This document shows, piece after piece, positions 32,131 to 40,260 of a DNA stretch of 64,000 nt (positions are counted from its first letter, which is position 1; the number at the start of each line of letters is the position of its first letter). A program made the translations under genes and the position numbers. The notes below the pieces were generated by a model that was not told the DNA's origin, made no database searches, and worked only from the letters and a program-made list of their open reading frames with translations. This DNA comes from Mariprofundus ferrinatatus (GTDB lineage: Bacteria; Pseudomonadota; Zetaproteobacteria; Mariprofundales; Mariprofundaceae). Location of the stretch: the NCBI RefSeq assembly GCF_002795825.1, contig NZ_CP018800.1:186001-250000 (forward strand), read 5' to 3'.

Positions 32131-34191
32131 ATGAATGAGACTTCCAGCAACCCGATCCTGAAAGGGATCACCGCCGAACTACCACTGTTTGACCAGATCA
32201 GGCCGGAGCATGTGCTGCCGGCGATAGATGCCGAGCTGACCCGCGCCCGCGAAACTGTCGCAAGGCTGACGGAGATTGCCGCCCCGGACTGGGATTCGCT
32301 GATGATGCCGCTGGAGGAGATCGAGGAACGACTCTCCCGTGTATGGGGCCCTGTGGGGCACCTCAATGCGGTGTGCGACTCGGAAGAGTTGCGTCCGATC
32401 TACCAGCAGGGTGTAGCGAAGATGACCGAGTGGTCGTCGGAACTCGGGCAGAACGAGGCGCTCTACTCCGCAATCCGCAAGGTGCGCGAGCGTGACGATT
32501 TCAGTTTGCTTTCCGAAGAGCGCAGGCAGGTGATCGAACATGCGCTGCGCGACTTCAAGCTCTCCGGTGCAGAACTTGAGGGTGAGGACAGGGAGCAGTT
32601 CAAGGCGATCCAGATACGCCTCTCCGAGCTCTCCACCACATTCGAACAGCATGTGATGGATGCGACTCGCGCTTTTGAACTGCACATCACTGATAAGGCC
32701 GATGTTGCGGGTCTTCCTGAGTCGGTGCTGGCGGCAGCGGCACAGCGTGCGGAGCAGGCCGGTAAACAGGGTGGCTGGCTCATCACGCTTGATGCACCCT
32801 CCTATATCCCGTTCATGCAGTATGCCGAAAACCGTGCGCTGCGCGAAACGATGTACCGGGAATATGTTACGCGCGCATCATCCGGCAAGCTCGATAACTC
32901 GCCGGTGATCGACGAGATACTCAGGCTTCGTGCAGAGGCTGCTGAGCTGCTCGGCTTTTCCCACTACGCAGCCAAATCGCTGGCCAGCAAGATGGCGGCC
33001 GATGTCGATGCGGTGACCGGTTTCCTGCGCGAACTGGCCGAGAAGAGCAGACCTGCCGCCGAGAACGATATGGCGGAGCTCAAGGCGTTTGCAGCGGGCG
33101 AGCTTGGACTTAAAGGCTTGCATGCGTGGGATATCGCCTACGCTTCTGAGAAGCTGCGGCTGAAGAAATACGCGATCAGCCAGGAGGAGCTCAAACCCTA
33201 CTTCCCCGAAAAGAGCGTGGTTGCCGGCATGTTCGGACTGGTGGAGAAGCTCTACGGCCTCTCTATCCGTGAACGGGAAGATGTGCCGAAATGGCATAAA
33301 GATGTCCGCTTCTTTGAACTCTTCGATGGCCAGAATGAGAAGATCGCAGCTTTCTATCTTGATCCCTACGCCCGTGCCCATAAACGCGGCGGCGCCTGGA
33401 TGGATGAGTGCATTGTGCGCTGGCGGAAGGCGGATGGTTCGCTGCAATTGCCTGTGGCATACCTGGTCTGCAACTTCGATGCGCCGGTCGGTAGCCGCCC
33501 GGCACTCTGGACGCATGACGAGGTGACAACCCTTTTCCACGAGTTCGGCCACGGTCTGCACCACATGCTGACCACAGTCTCCGAACTCGGTGTATCGGGT
33601 ATCCGCGGTGTGCCGTGGGATGCGGTGGAGCTGCCGAGCCAGTTCATGGAAAACTTCTGCTGGGAGCGGCAGGTCGTCGATCTCTTCGCCCACCACTTTG
33701 AAACAGGGGAGGGGTTGCCCGATGCCATGTTCAACAAGATGCTGGCAGCCAAGAATTTCCAGTCTGCAATGATGATGTTGCGCCAGATCGAGTTCGCACT
33801 CTTCGATGTACTACTGCATAGCGAGTATGAGCCGGAGAAAGGGTCGGTGCAGACGCTGCTCGACCGGGTGCGTGGCGAGGTGGCGGTATTGATCCCGCCA
33901 GCTTTTAATAAATTCCAGAACGGTTTCTCGCATATCTTTGCCGGTGGCTATGCGGCGGGTTATTACTCCTACAAGTGGGCGGAGGTGCTCTCTGCCGATG
34001 TATATGCCACCTTCGAGGAGGAGGGTATCCTGAACAGCGATACTGCTGCGCGACTGCGCAGAGAGCTGCTCTCGATTGGCGGCAGTCGCGAGATCATGGA
34101 TGCTTTCGCGGCATTTCGCGGCAGGAAACCATCGGTTGATGCACTGCTGCGTCACTCCGGACTTGCAACCGAAACAGGAGATGAGAAATGA
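32131..34191 (+). CDS. prlC: Oligopeptidase A (M3 metallopeptidase)
   Basis: A 686-residue cytosolic zinc peptidase, close to E. coli PrlC (680). The zinc site HEFGH is at 470-474 in TTLFHEFGHGLHHML; GVPWDAVELPSQFMENF, which supplies the third ligand, and the C-terminal FAGGYAAGYYSYKWAEVLSADVY follow as in all M3 enzymes. It degrades short peptides, including cleaved signal peptides. The ATG at 32131 has no obvious ribosome site. The stop overlaps the next small gene (ATGA). Confidence 0.95.
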   Translation: MNETSSNPILKGITAELPLFDQIRPEHVLPAIDAELTRARETVARLTEIAAPDWDSLMMPLEEIEERLSRVWGPVGHLNAVCDSEELRPIYQQGVAKMTEWSSELGQNEALYSAIRKVRERDDFSLLSEERRQVIEHALRDFKLSGAELEGEDREQFKAIQIRLSELSTTFEQHVMDATRAFELHITDKADVAGLPESVLAAAAQRAEQAGKQGGWLITLDAPSYIPFMQYAENRALRETMYREYVTRASSGKLDNSPVIDEILRLRAEAAELLGFSHYAAKSLASKMAADVDAVTGFLRELAEKSRPAAENDMAELKAFAAGELGLKGLHAWDIAYASEKLRLKKYAISQEELKPYFPEKSVVAGMFGLVEKLYGLSIREREDVPKWHKDVRFFELFDGQNEKIAAFYLDPYARAHKRGGAWMDECIVRWRKADGSLQLPVAYLVCNFDAPVGSRPALWTHDEVTTLFHEFGHGLHHMLTTVSELGVSGIRGVPWDAVELPSQFMENFCWERQVVDLFAHHFETGEGLPDAMFNKMLAAKNFQSAMMMLRQIEFALFDVLLHSEYEPEKGSVQTLLDRVRGEVAVLIPPAFNKFQNGFSHIFAGGYAAGYYSYKWAEVLSADVYATFEEEGILNSDTAARLRRELLSIGGSREIMDAFAAFRGRKPSVDALLRHSGLATETGDEK

Positions 34192-34379
34192 GTAAAGAGG
34201 TTACGATTATCGATATCAAGATGCCGTTTATGTCGATGGTGATATTCATGGTGAAGGCGGCAATCGCGTCGATTCCGGCGTTTATTATTCTTTCGGTGAT
34301 TGGATCGATTATCTTTGGGGTAATGGGCGCGATGTTTGGAGTCGGGCAGGTTGAGATGCTCACGCCTCAGCACTTCTAG
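34188..34379 (+). CDS. Small hydrophobic protein, coupled to prlC
   Basis: A 63-residue protein with one long hydrophobic stretch (about 14-50, PFMSMVIFMVKAAIASIPAF and IILSVIGSIIFGVMGAMFGV), likely a helical hairpin in the inner membrane, flanked by short polar ends. No family is recognised. The ATG overlaps the prlC stop and GGAGATGAGAA lies upstream, so it is very probably translated with prlC. It is followed after 14 bases by yajD. Confidence 0.65.
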   Translation: MSKEVTIIDIKMPFMSMVIFMVKAAIASIPAFIILSVIGSIIFGVMGAMFGVGQVEMLTPQHF

Positions 34380-34393
34380 GGGCCCTCTGGCTG

Positions 34394-34699
34394 ATGGGTA
34401 ACGAGAGCTATCGTGAACAGGCCCTGAAACTGTTTCCATGGGTTTGCGGCCGCTGTGGCCGGGATTTCTCAGGTAAACAGTTAAAGGAACTTACGGTGCA
34501 TCACAAAGATCACAACCACGCCAACAATCCGCCTGACGGCAGCAACTGGGAGCTGCTCTGCATCTACTGCCACGATAATGAACACCAGCGATATCTCGAG
34601 GCCGATGCGCACGGGGATGTGAAACGTGACGAGGCAGGCGGCTCGACCTTCAAGGGGCTTGCAGGCCTTGCTGAGTTGCTGAAAAAAGAGGGTAAGTAG
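34394..34699 (+). CDS. yajD: YajD-family HNH nuclease
   Basis: A 101-residue HNH-fold protein: two zinc-binding pairs (CGRCGRDF and CIYCHDNEH) bracket the HNH core LTVHHKDHNHANNPPDGSNWELLC. This matches E. coli YajD, a small HNH protein of unknown cellular role. A C-terminal segment STFKGLAGLAELLKK is family-typical. It follows prlC and the small membrane gene on the same strand and may share their transcript. Confidence 0.92.
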   Translation: MGNESYREQALKLFPWVCGRCGRDFSGKQLKELTVHHKDHNHANNPPDGSNWELLCIYCHDNEHQRYLEADAHGDVKRDEAGGSTFKGLAGLAELLKKEGK

Positions 34700-34708
34700 A
34701 AGCCTGCT

Positions 34709-35737
34709 TTAACTATCTCGAGCTTCGATGTCCGGGCCGATCAATATGGCCAGCCACTGCGTATCCTCACGCGCTTCCAGCGCCAGCTTGACGATCATGG
34801 TCAGCGGCACCGAGAGCAGCATGCCGACAGGGCCCAATACCCAGCCCCAGAACACCAGTGAGAGGAACACCACCAGGGTTGAAAGCCCCACGCCTTTACC
34901 CATGTAACGCGGCTCCACGGCATTGCCCATCACGATATTCACCGCCACAAAACCGAGCCCCGCCAGCAGGGCGTCACCGAGGCCAAGTTGTACCAGTGCC
35001 AGCAGTACAGCTGGGACCGCGGCAATAATCGAACCGATATTGGGAACGAAATTGAACAGGAATGCGACCAGGCCCCAGAGCAGCGCATGATCAACGCCGA
35101 CAAAGGTGAGCCAGATCGCGATAAGGGTGCCGGTAGCGAGGCTGATCCAGGTCTTGATGGCAAAATAGGAGCTGACCGTGCCGACGAATCGTTCAAAGCC
35201 GCCGGTCGAGGGTGCGTGTTCGCCCATGGCAGACCATTTGTGAGGCAGTGCGGTGATCTCGATAAGCAGAAAGATGACCGTCAGCACGATCAGGAAGGTG
35301 TTGGCCAGCACGTTGCCGAGTCCTGACAGCAGTTTGCCAGCCATGCCCATGGCGATGGAGGGGTCGAGATTGTCGCGAAGCAGTTGTGTGTCGAGGCTTA
35401 TGCCGAATCCGGCAAGCCATGTGATCAAATCACTGGTCTGCTGGTTCAAACGGGCCTGGTAGATGGGCAGGTTGTTGGTGAATTCGGCAACAGAGGCGCC
35501 GACAAAGGCACCGAGCAGGCTTCCCAGCAACACAAGCACCAGCGTGATCGACAGAACAGACAGTGCCGGGGAGAACCCTTTCGATGTCAGCCACTTCAGT
35601 GGCGGCAGGCAGATGATGGCAATGAATGCGGCAAGCAGGAATGGAACCAGCATGGATGTTGCCGCCTGCATGCCGGCAACAATGACCACAAAGGCGGCTG
35701 CCGGAACCAGAATATTCATGCCGCTGCGTGAATCCAT
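34709..35737 (-). CDS. AI-2E family transporter (PerM type)
   Basis: A 342-residue membrane protein with about seven to eight helices, including the family blocks LVPFLLAAFIAIICLPPLKWL, the central ISLATGTLIAIWLTFVGVDHALLWGLVAFLFNFVPNIGSIIAAVPAV and the C-terminal FLSLVFWGWVLGPVGMLLSVPLTM. The family includes E. coli TqsA (autoinducer-2 export) and PerM, but most members have unknown substrates. The start is ATG 35737, one codon after a possible GTG. It directly follows the BFD-like gene on the same strand, so the two are probably co-transcribed. Confidence 0.92.
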   Translation of the reverse strand: MDSRSGMNILVPAAAFVVIVAGMQAATSMLVPFLLAAFIAIICLPPLKWLTSKGFSPALSVLSITLVLVLLGSLLGAFVGASVAEFTNNLPIYQARLNQQTSDLITWLAGFGISLDTQLLRDNLDPSIAMGMAGKLLSGLGNVLANTFLIVLTVIFLLIEITALPHKWSAMGEHAPSTGGFERFVGTVSSYFAIKTWISLATGTLIAIWLTFVGVDHALLWGLVAFLFNFVPNIGSIIAAVPAVLLALVQLGLGDALLAGLGFVAVNIVMGNAVEPRYMGKGVGLSTLVVFLSLVFWGWVLGPVGMLLSVPLTMIVKLALEAREDTQWLAILIGPDIEARDS

Positions 35738-35740
35738 CAC

Positions 35741-35944
35741 TTACTGGAAATCCGCCAGGCGGGAGTCGTCGATATCGAAAGCGGTTTCGCCGCTGGCAAA
35801 CATCAGCTTCAGATAGGGCAGGCATCCCTCGCACTCGATGCCGCAGCCGGTTGCCTTTTGGGCTGCGGCAAGGTTTTCGAATACCTTCAGCTTGTCGAAT
35901 GTTTTATTCACGCATTCGCAGCGGTTTACCTTCTCGTCACACAT
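35741..35944 (-). CDS. BFD-like small [2Fe-2S] protein
   Basis: A 67-residue protein, MCDEKVNRCECVNKTFDKLK, ending FDIDDSRLADFQ. Cysteines 9 and 11 (C-x-C) and 38 and 41 in GCGIECEGCLPYL match the C-x-C...C-x2-C ligand layout of bacterioferritin-associated ferredoxin (BFD-like) domains; extra cysteines are at 2 and 34. A longer in-frame version from 36040 only covers the end of the neighbouring desaturase gene in another frame. AAGGAG lies 7 bases before the ATG, within the last codons of the desaturase gene, with which it overlaps by 8 bases. The partner protein is unknown. Confidence 0.8.
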   Translation of the reverse strand: MCDEKVNRCECVNKTFDKLKVFENLAAAQKATGCGIECEGCLPYLKLMFASGETAFDIDDSRLADFQ

Positions 35945-36767
35945 CCAGCCGCTCCTTTTTCCGGTTACTGCTCGGATACTGGCCCAAATCCCCTTGGAAC
36001 GGCAAGCGCAGCATAAATGCCAGACTGTGGGTCGGCGCATGCTGTAGCTGGGTCAGGCCGATAGTCATGCCATCGTGCCCCATGTCAGGCTGCGCTTTCC
36101 AGGTGCCGAAAATGCGGTCCCAGATACTCAGGTTGAAGCCGAAGTTGCTGTCGGTCTCGGCAGGAATGACGGAGTGGTGCACGCGGTGAACATCGGGCGT
36201 GACCAGCAGCAGGCGAATGGCCGAGTCAATCTGTCTCGGCAGGCGTACATTGGCGTGGTTGAACATTGCCATGCCGTTAAGCACGATCTCGAATATCACT
36301 ACGGCAGTGGCAGGTGCGCCAACTGCGATAATGAATGAAATTTTGACCAGCATTGAGAGGATGATTTCGATCGGATGGAAACGCAGGCCTGTGGTGACGT
36401 CAATGTCGTTGTCGGCATGGTGGACGCGGTGCAGGCGCCAGAGCATTGGCACGGCGTGAAAGATTACATGCTGCCAGTAGATGATCAGGTCAAGCAGAAT
36501 CACCGAGAGAGCAACGGTCGCAGCTGGCGGCAGTTCGACCAGGTTGAACAGGCCGACAGCGTTTGCATCGGCCCAGAGTGCAGCGCCAACCGCGCCCGCC
36601 GGAAAGAGCAGGCGCACCAGAAACGTGTTAAGAAGCACGATGCCGAGATTGGCGGGCCAGCGACGATATCCGAAGCGGAGCCTGCGCCGCGGGGCAGCTG
36701 TCTGGGCCAAAGCCATGCAGCCGAAGATGGCGACAAATGCGGCAAGTCTTAGGGTGGATTCATCCAT
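35937..36767 (-). CDS. Sterol desaturase/fatty-acid hydroxylase family membrane protein
   Basis: A 276-residue membrane di-iron enzyme of the fatty-acid hydroxylase superfamily. The histidine boxes are HVIFHAVPMLWRLHRVHHAD, N-H-A-N in FNHANVRLP, and VTPDVHRVHHSV, as needed to hold two irons. Four transmembrane segments are visible before and between the boxes. The reaction is a C-H hydroxylation or desaturation of a lipid-like substrate; the substrate is unknown. It overlaps the BFD-like ferredoxin gene, which could deliver electrons; this is inferred from the 8-base overlap only. The start is at the ATG of MDESTLRLAA; an upstream in-frame codon adds 12 unlikely residues. Confidence 0.88.
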   Translation of the reverse strand: MDESTLRLAAFVAIFGCMALAQTAAPRRRLRFGYRRWPANLGIVLLNTFLVRLLFPAGAVGAALWADANAVGLFNLVELPPAATVALSVILLDLIIYWQHVIFHAVPMLWRLHRVHHADNDIDVTTGLRFHPIEIILSMLVKISFIIAVGAPATAVVIFEIVLNGMAMFNHANVRLPRQIDSAIRLLLVTPDVHRVHHSVIPAETDSNFGFNLSIWDRIFGTWKAQPDMGHDGMTIGLTQLQHAPTHSLAFMLRLPFQGDLGQYPSSNRKKERLDV

Positions 36768-37056
36768 GCACCCACTCTCTATGAAAACAGAAGGGGGTGG
36801 CAAGCTGTACCGGCGGTGCGCAAATTACACTTGGTGATAGTCGTCATAGAATCTAGCCTGAGGGTGAGTGATACAGTTCGCCGATCCGGCAAGTGTGATG
36901 CATTATTTCATCCCGTACTTACTTTATGTTCATCGGGAAACGGGTAGGCTTGCGAAGATCAGGCAGATATGTGAAGTTGGAAGCCATGCAGGTTTCCGGC
37001 CGGCAGTTCGACCTGCCGGTGATTGAAACAGTTAAGGTGTTACGGAGGATAGATTG

Positions 37057-37737
37057 ATGAAACGAATGATGATGATGGCGGTTGCGGCAGGCCTGGTTCT
37101 GGCCGGATGTGCAAGCAGCCCGGATGATCCGAATAAGCATACGAAGGAGAAGGCTGCGGCAGGTGCGGCAATCGGCGCAATTGCAGGTGCCGTGATCGGG
37201 CATCAGCAGGACCGCTCCGGCGGCGCACTGCGCGGCGCACTGATCGGTGCGGCAGCAGGTGGTGCGATTGGTGCCGGCGTGGGCCGTTACATGGATAACC
37301 AGCAGGCCGAATTCAACCGCGTGCTGGCGGAAGAGCGCCGCGCCAACCAGGTTGAGATCGAGCGTTTGAAGAATGAGAACCTGAAGATCACCATGAACTC
37401 TGAGGTCTCCTTCGACTACAACTCGGCACAGCTGAAGCCTGCATTCAACAGCACCCTCGATAAGGTGGCCGATATTCTCAACCGCTATCCGCGTACCACC
37501 ATCCGCATCACCGGCCATACCGACAGTCGTGGCTCCACAGAGTACAACCAGAATCTCTCGCAGCAGCGGGCCAACTCTGTAGCATGGTACCTTGCTGACC
37601 GTGGTGTGGATTCACGCAGGGTGATCGCCGAGGGTCGCGGTGAAATGCAGCCGCGCGCCACCAACGATACTGAGGCTGGAAGGCAGCTGAACCGTCGTGT
37701 CGAGATGCTGATTATTCCCGATAACGATATTCAGTAA
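37057..37737 (+). CDS. OmpA-family outer-membrane lipoprotein with glycine-zipper segment
   Basis: A 226-residue lipoprotein. The lipobox LAGC puts the lipidated cysteine at residue 18. A glycine-zipper stretch follows (AAAGAAIGAIAGAVIGH...GALIGAAAGGAIGAGVG, about 35-80), a coiled linker, and a C-terminal OmpA peptidoglycan-binding domain (VSFDYNSAQLKP, ITGHTDSRGSTEYNQNLSQQRA, EGRGEMQPRATNDTEAGRQLNRRVEM). It resembles YiaD/Pal-like proteins that tie outer membrane to peptidoglycan. GGAGGA lies 8 bases before the ATG. It has its own terminator. Confidence 0.94.
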   Translation: MKRMMMMAVAAGLVLAGCASSPDDPNKHTKEKAAAGAAIGAIAGAVIGHQQDRSGGALRGALIGAAAGGAIGAGVGRYMDNQQAEFNRVLAEERRANQVEIERLKNENLKITMNSEVSFDYNSAQLKPAFNSTLDKVADILNRYPRTTIRITGHTDSRGSTEYNQNLSQQRANSVAWYLADRGVDSRRVIAEGRGEMQPRATNDTEAGRQLNRRVEMLIIPDNDIQ

Positions 37738-37750
37738 GCGACTGAATCTG

Positions 37751-37784
37751 AAAGGGCCCGGTTTTTTGACCGGGCCTTTTTCTT
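37751..37784 (+). terminator. Rho-independent terminator after the OmpA lipoprotein gene
   Basis: AAAGGGCCCGGT pairs, with one bulged G, with ACCGGGCCTTT over a six-base T-rich loop, followed by a T-rich tail. Confidence 0.88.
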
Positions 37785-38024
37785 TTCAGGGATGGGGCTG
37801 AAGCGGGATAGATTCAATCCCCTGTTCAGATTGAGTGGCAAAAATAAGTTTATGATTTTGCTGGCTTATTGTATCCGGCTGGCATACAGTGCGGATCGCA
37901 GAACATGATTGTGGTGGTTTTTCTAGGCCGATTCAGAAGTTTCCTTCTTGATTTCTCTTAAGTAAAATCGCATATGATAAACATGTATGCACTATATTTA
38001 TTAGTAATTGAGGTACAATTAAAA

Positions 38025-38228
38025 ATGGCAACAGGAACAGTTAAATGGTTTAACGACTCTAAAGGTTTTGGCTTTATCGCTCAGGATGATGGCGGCGACG
38101 ACGTATTCGTTCACTTCTCTGCAATTCAGAGCGACGGCTTCAAGTCTTTGGTAGAAGGCCAGAAAGTTGAGTATGAAGTAGAAGATGGACAGAAGGGCCC
38201 ACAGGCTCGTAACGTTTATCCTCAGTAA
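38025..38228 (+). CDS. cspA: Cold-shock protein (CspA family)
   Basis: A 67-residue single cold-shock domain with both RNA-binding motifs intact: KGFGFI (RNP1) and VFVHFSAIQ (RNP2), starting [18 protein letters not shown]. It binds single-stranded RNA and DNA as an RNA chaperone. GAGGT lies about 10 bases before the ATG. The AT-rich leader upstream (about 37790-38024) contains no gene and could be the long, temperature-responsive 5' UTR known from E. coli cspA, but no specific fold was verified. The exact paralogue (cspA, C, D, E) cannot be told. Confidence 0.95.
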   Translation: MATGTVKWFNDSKGFGFIAQDDGGDDVFVHFSAIQSDGFKSLVEGQKVEYEVEDGQKGPQARNVYPQ

Positions 38229-38257
38229 GACACCACATATCAGTTTTCACTGAATCT

Positions 38258-38289
38258 AAACACCCCGCCTCGGCGGGGTGTTTTTTTTG
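38258..38289 (+). terminator. Rho-independent terminator after cspA
   Basis: CACCCCGC (38261-38268) pairs with GCGGGGTG (38273-38280) over a four-base CTCG loop, followed by eight T. The A-rich left side might let it also end transcripts of the converging HPP gene. Confidence 0.93.
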
Positions 38290-38322
38290 GTGCGTATGAC
38301 TGTCCAAGTCTTGCGGTTAGCA

Positions 38323-39003
38323 CTATTCGGGGCGTTTTCTGTCGTATTCGCCGGCCAGTTGATAGATCCGGTTGAGGTCATCCTCGGAAACATCGATAAA
38401 TGAGTCGATCTGTTGCAGGGCATGCGCGATCCCCTCATGCGAGAAGCTGGTGGTTGCGGGAGCAGTGGCAGGGGTAGTCAGGCTTGCCGGATACCTGCGC
38501 CACTTGAACAGGTAGTTGAAGATCAACGCAACGGTAAAAATAACCAGCACATTGAGCAGCACCGGGGTAACGACATACATGTATCCCAGTTGCTCCACGC
38601 TTGCGCCGCCGACAACTGCAGAGAGTGCAGTGGCGCCGCCCGGCGGATGAATGCATTTCAGATAATACATGACGGCAATCGCGATGCCGACGGCCAGACC
38701 TGCCGCAATAAACGCATCAGGCACAAATTTGGCACAGATCACGCCAATGATTGCGGAGAGGAGATTGCCGCCAAACAGCGGCCAGGGTTGTGAAAGCGGG
38801 CCGTGCGGCACTGCAAACAGCAGCACCGTTGCCGCACCCATGGATGCAACGATCAGGTAGGCATCTTCACCCAGAATCGTGTAACTGATCAGTATGATCA
38901 TGAATATGGCGATGAAACCGCCAAGGCCTGAGATCAGCTTCTCGGCATGGCTGGAGGGGCTGAGTTCAATGCCGATAAGATCGGAAAACGGTTTACGGGC
39001 CAT
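38323..39003 (-). CDS. HPP-family membrane protein
   Basis: A 226-residue membrane protein with four to five helices and the name-giving motif CIHPPGGATALSAVVGG, preceded by MGAATVLLFAVPHGPLSQPWPLFGGNLLSA. Plant and cyanobacterial HPP proteins transport nitrite; bacterial function is mostly untested. A soluble C-terminal tail (about 175-226, FSHEGIAHALQQIDSFIDVSEDDLNRIYQLAGEYDRKRPE) is short compared with members that carry CBS domains. It converges with cspA. Confidence 0.9.
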   Translation of the reverse strand: MARKPFSDLIGIELSPSSHAEKLISGLGGFIAIFMIILISYTILGEDAYLIVASMGAATVLLFAVPHGPLSQPWPLFGGNLLSAIIGVICAKFVPDAFIAAGLAVGIAIAVMYYLKCIHPPGGATALSAVVGGASVEQLGYMYVVTPVLLNVLVIFTVALIFNYLFKWRRYPASLTTPATAPATTSFSHEGIAHALQQIDSFIDVSEDDLNRIYQLAGEYDRKRPE

Positions 39004-39146
39004 GGTTGACTCCTTTGACGGTCACAGCATTTACCCGAATTGGTGATTAGACAACCATGAATGTTTTCCGGATGCTGTTGGTACTCCGTTATGCAGCCTT
39101 TTACCCTGCGGGTGTCATGCATGCTCAAATGGAGTAAAACCGGCTT

Positions 39147-39180
39147 AAAAGAAAAGGCCCCGAACTGGGGCCCTTTCTTA
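39147..39180 (-). terminator. Terminator downstream of tRNA-Ser
   Basis: On the minus strand, GGGCCCCAG and the following GGGGCC form a GC-rich hairpin ending in TTTTCTTTT, a few bases after the CCA of the tRNA. Confidence 0.8.
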
Positions 39181-39185
39181 TGGGA

Positions 39186-39279
39186 TGGCGGAGAGGGTGG
39201 GATTCGAACCCACGTGGCGGTATTACCCGCCCAACCGATTTCGAGTCGGTGCCGTTATGACCACTTCGAGTACCTCTCC
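39186..39279 (-). tRNA. tRNA-Ser(CGA)
   Basis: The minus strand folds as a class II tRNA of about 94 nt. The acceptor stem is GGAGAGG/CCTCTCC with discriminator G and an encoded CCA; the T arm contains GGGTTCGAATCCC. The anticodon stem ACCGA/TCGGT encloses CTCGAAA, giving anticodon CGA (reads UCG). The long variable arm (GGGCGG...CCGCC) confirms serine identity. No integrase or repeated attachment site flanks it. Confidence 0.97.
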
Positions 39280-39292
39280 GTGGTGAAAGCGT

Positions 39293-40249
39293 TCAGCTGC
39301 TGAATGAGCCCAGATTACGAAGTCGTTTTGTGCGGGCCGCAATAAGCTTATCAACGGGTGTGTTCAGCAGCTTGTTCAGCGCTTTTTCCAGCACATCACC
39401 CATCAGCTCGGAGGCTTCCTTGATATTGCGGTGGGCTCCCTCTTTGGGTTCCGGAATGATTTCATCGATCAGTCCCAGTTCTTTCAGATCGAGTGCGGTA
39501 GGCTTCAGCGCCTCGGCAGCCTCATCGGCATGGGCGCGGTCTCGCCAGAGAATTGCGGCACAACCCTCAGGGGAGATGACGGAATAGGTGGAGAACTGCT
39601 GCATGAACATGCGGTCGCCGACACCAATCGCCAGTGCGCCGCCTGAGCCGCCTTCACCGATCACGGTGCAGATCACCGGCGTTCTCAATGCTGCAAGCTC
39701 CTGCAGGTTGCGGGCGATCGCCTCACTCTGGCCGCGCTCTTCGGCATCGATGCCCGGCCAGGCGCCTGCGGTGTCGATAAAGGTGAGCACAGGAATTTCA
39801 AAACGTTCGGCGAGCTTGAACAGTCGCAGTGCCTTGCGGTAGCCCTCCGGCCTCGGCATGCCGAAATTACGTTTCAGCTTCTCTTTGGTATCACGCCCTT
39901 TCTGATGGCCGACGACCATGACACTTCTGCCGCGGAAACTGGCCACGCCGCCGACAATGGCGCCATCATCGGCAAAAGCGCGGTCGCCGTGCAACTCCTG
40001 AAAGTCATCAAACATCTGCGGGATATAGTCGAGAATGTAGGGGCGGTCGGGGTGGCGTGAGAGCTGGCAAACCTGGGCGCGGGTAGCCTTGCTGTAGATC
40101 TGCTCGACCAGCTTGTCCTTTTTGCTGTTCAGGCGCTCAACCTCTTCTGCAATATTCACGCCCGAATCTTTGCCCATGCCTGAAAGCTCATCGATCTTCG
40201 ATGCCAACTCTGCAATCGGACGTTCAAATTCAAGATAGCTCATTGCCAT
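39293..40249 (-). CDS. accA: Acetyl-CoA carboxylase carboxyltransferase alpha subunit
   Basis: A 318-residue subunit, normal length. AccA with AccD transfers the carboxyl group from biotin to acetyl-CoA, the first step of fatty-acid synthesis. Landmarks: [71 protein letters not shown] and [40 protein letters not shown]. The start is ATG 40249 after GAGAGGAT; upstream in-frame codons overlap dnaE and look spurious. It lies 11 bases after dnaE, the same order as in E. coli, so co-transcription is likely. Confidence 0.97.
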   Translation of the reverse strand: MAMSYLEFERPIAELASKIDELSGMGKDSGVNIAEEVERLNSKKDKLVEQIYSKATRAQVCQLSRHPDRPYILDYIPQMFDDFQELHGDRAFADDGAIVGGVASFRGRSVMVVGHQKGRDTKEKLKRNFGMPRPEGYRKALRLFKLAERFEIPVLTFIDTAGAWPGIDAEERGQSEAIARNLQELAALRTPVICTVIGEGGSGGALAIGVGDRMFMQQFSTYSVISPEGCAAILWRDRAHADEAAEALKPTALDLKELGLIDEIIPEPKEGAHRNIKEASELMGDVLEKALNKLLNTPVDKLIAARTKRLRNLGSFSS

Positions 40250-40260
40250 ATCATCCTCTC

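Noticed and set aside
39186-39279. tRNA-Ser as a possible integration site
   Set aside because: No integrase gene, no direct repeat of the tRNA end, and normal core genes on both sides.
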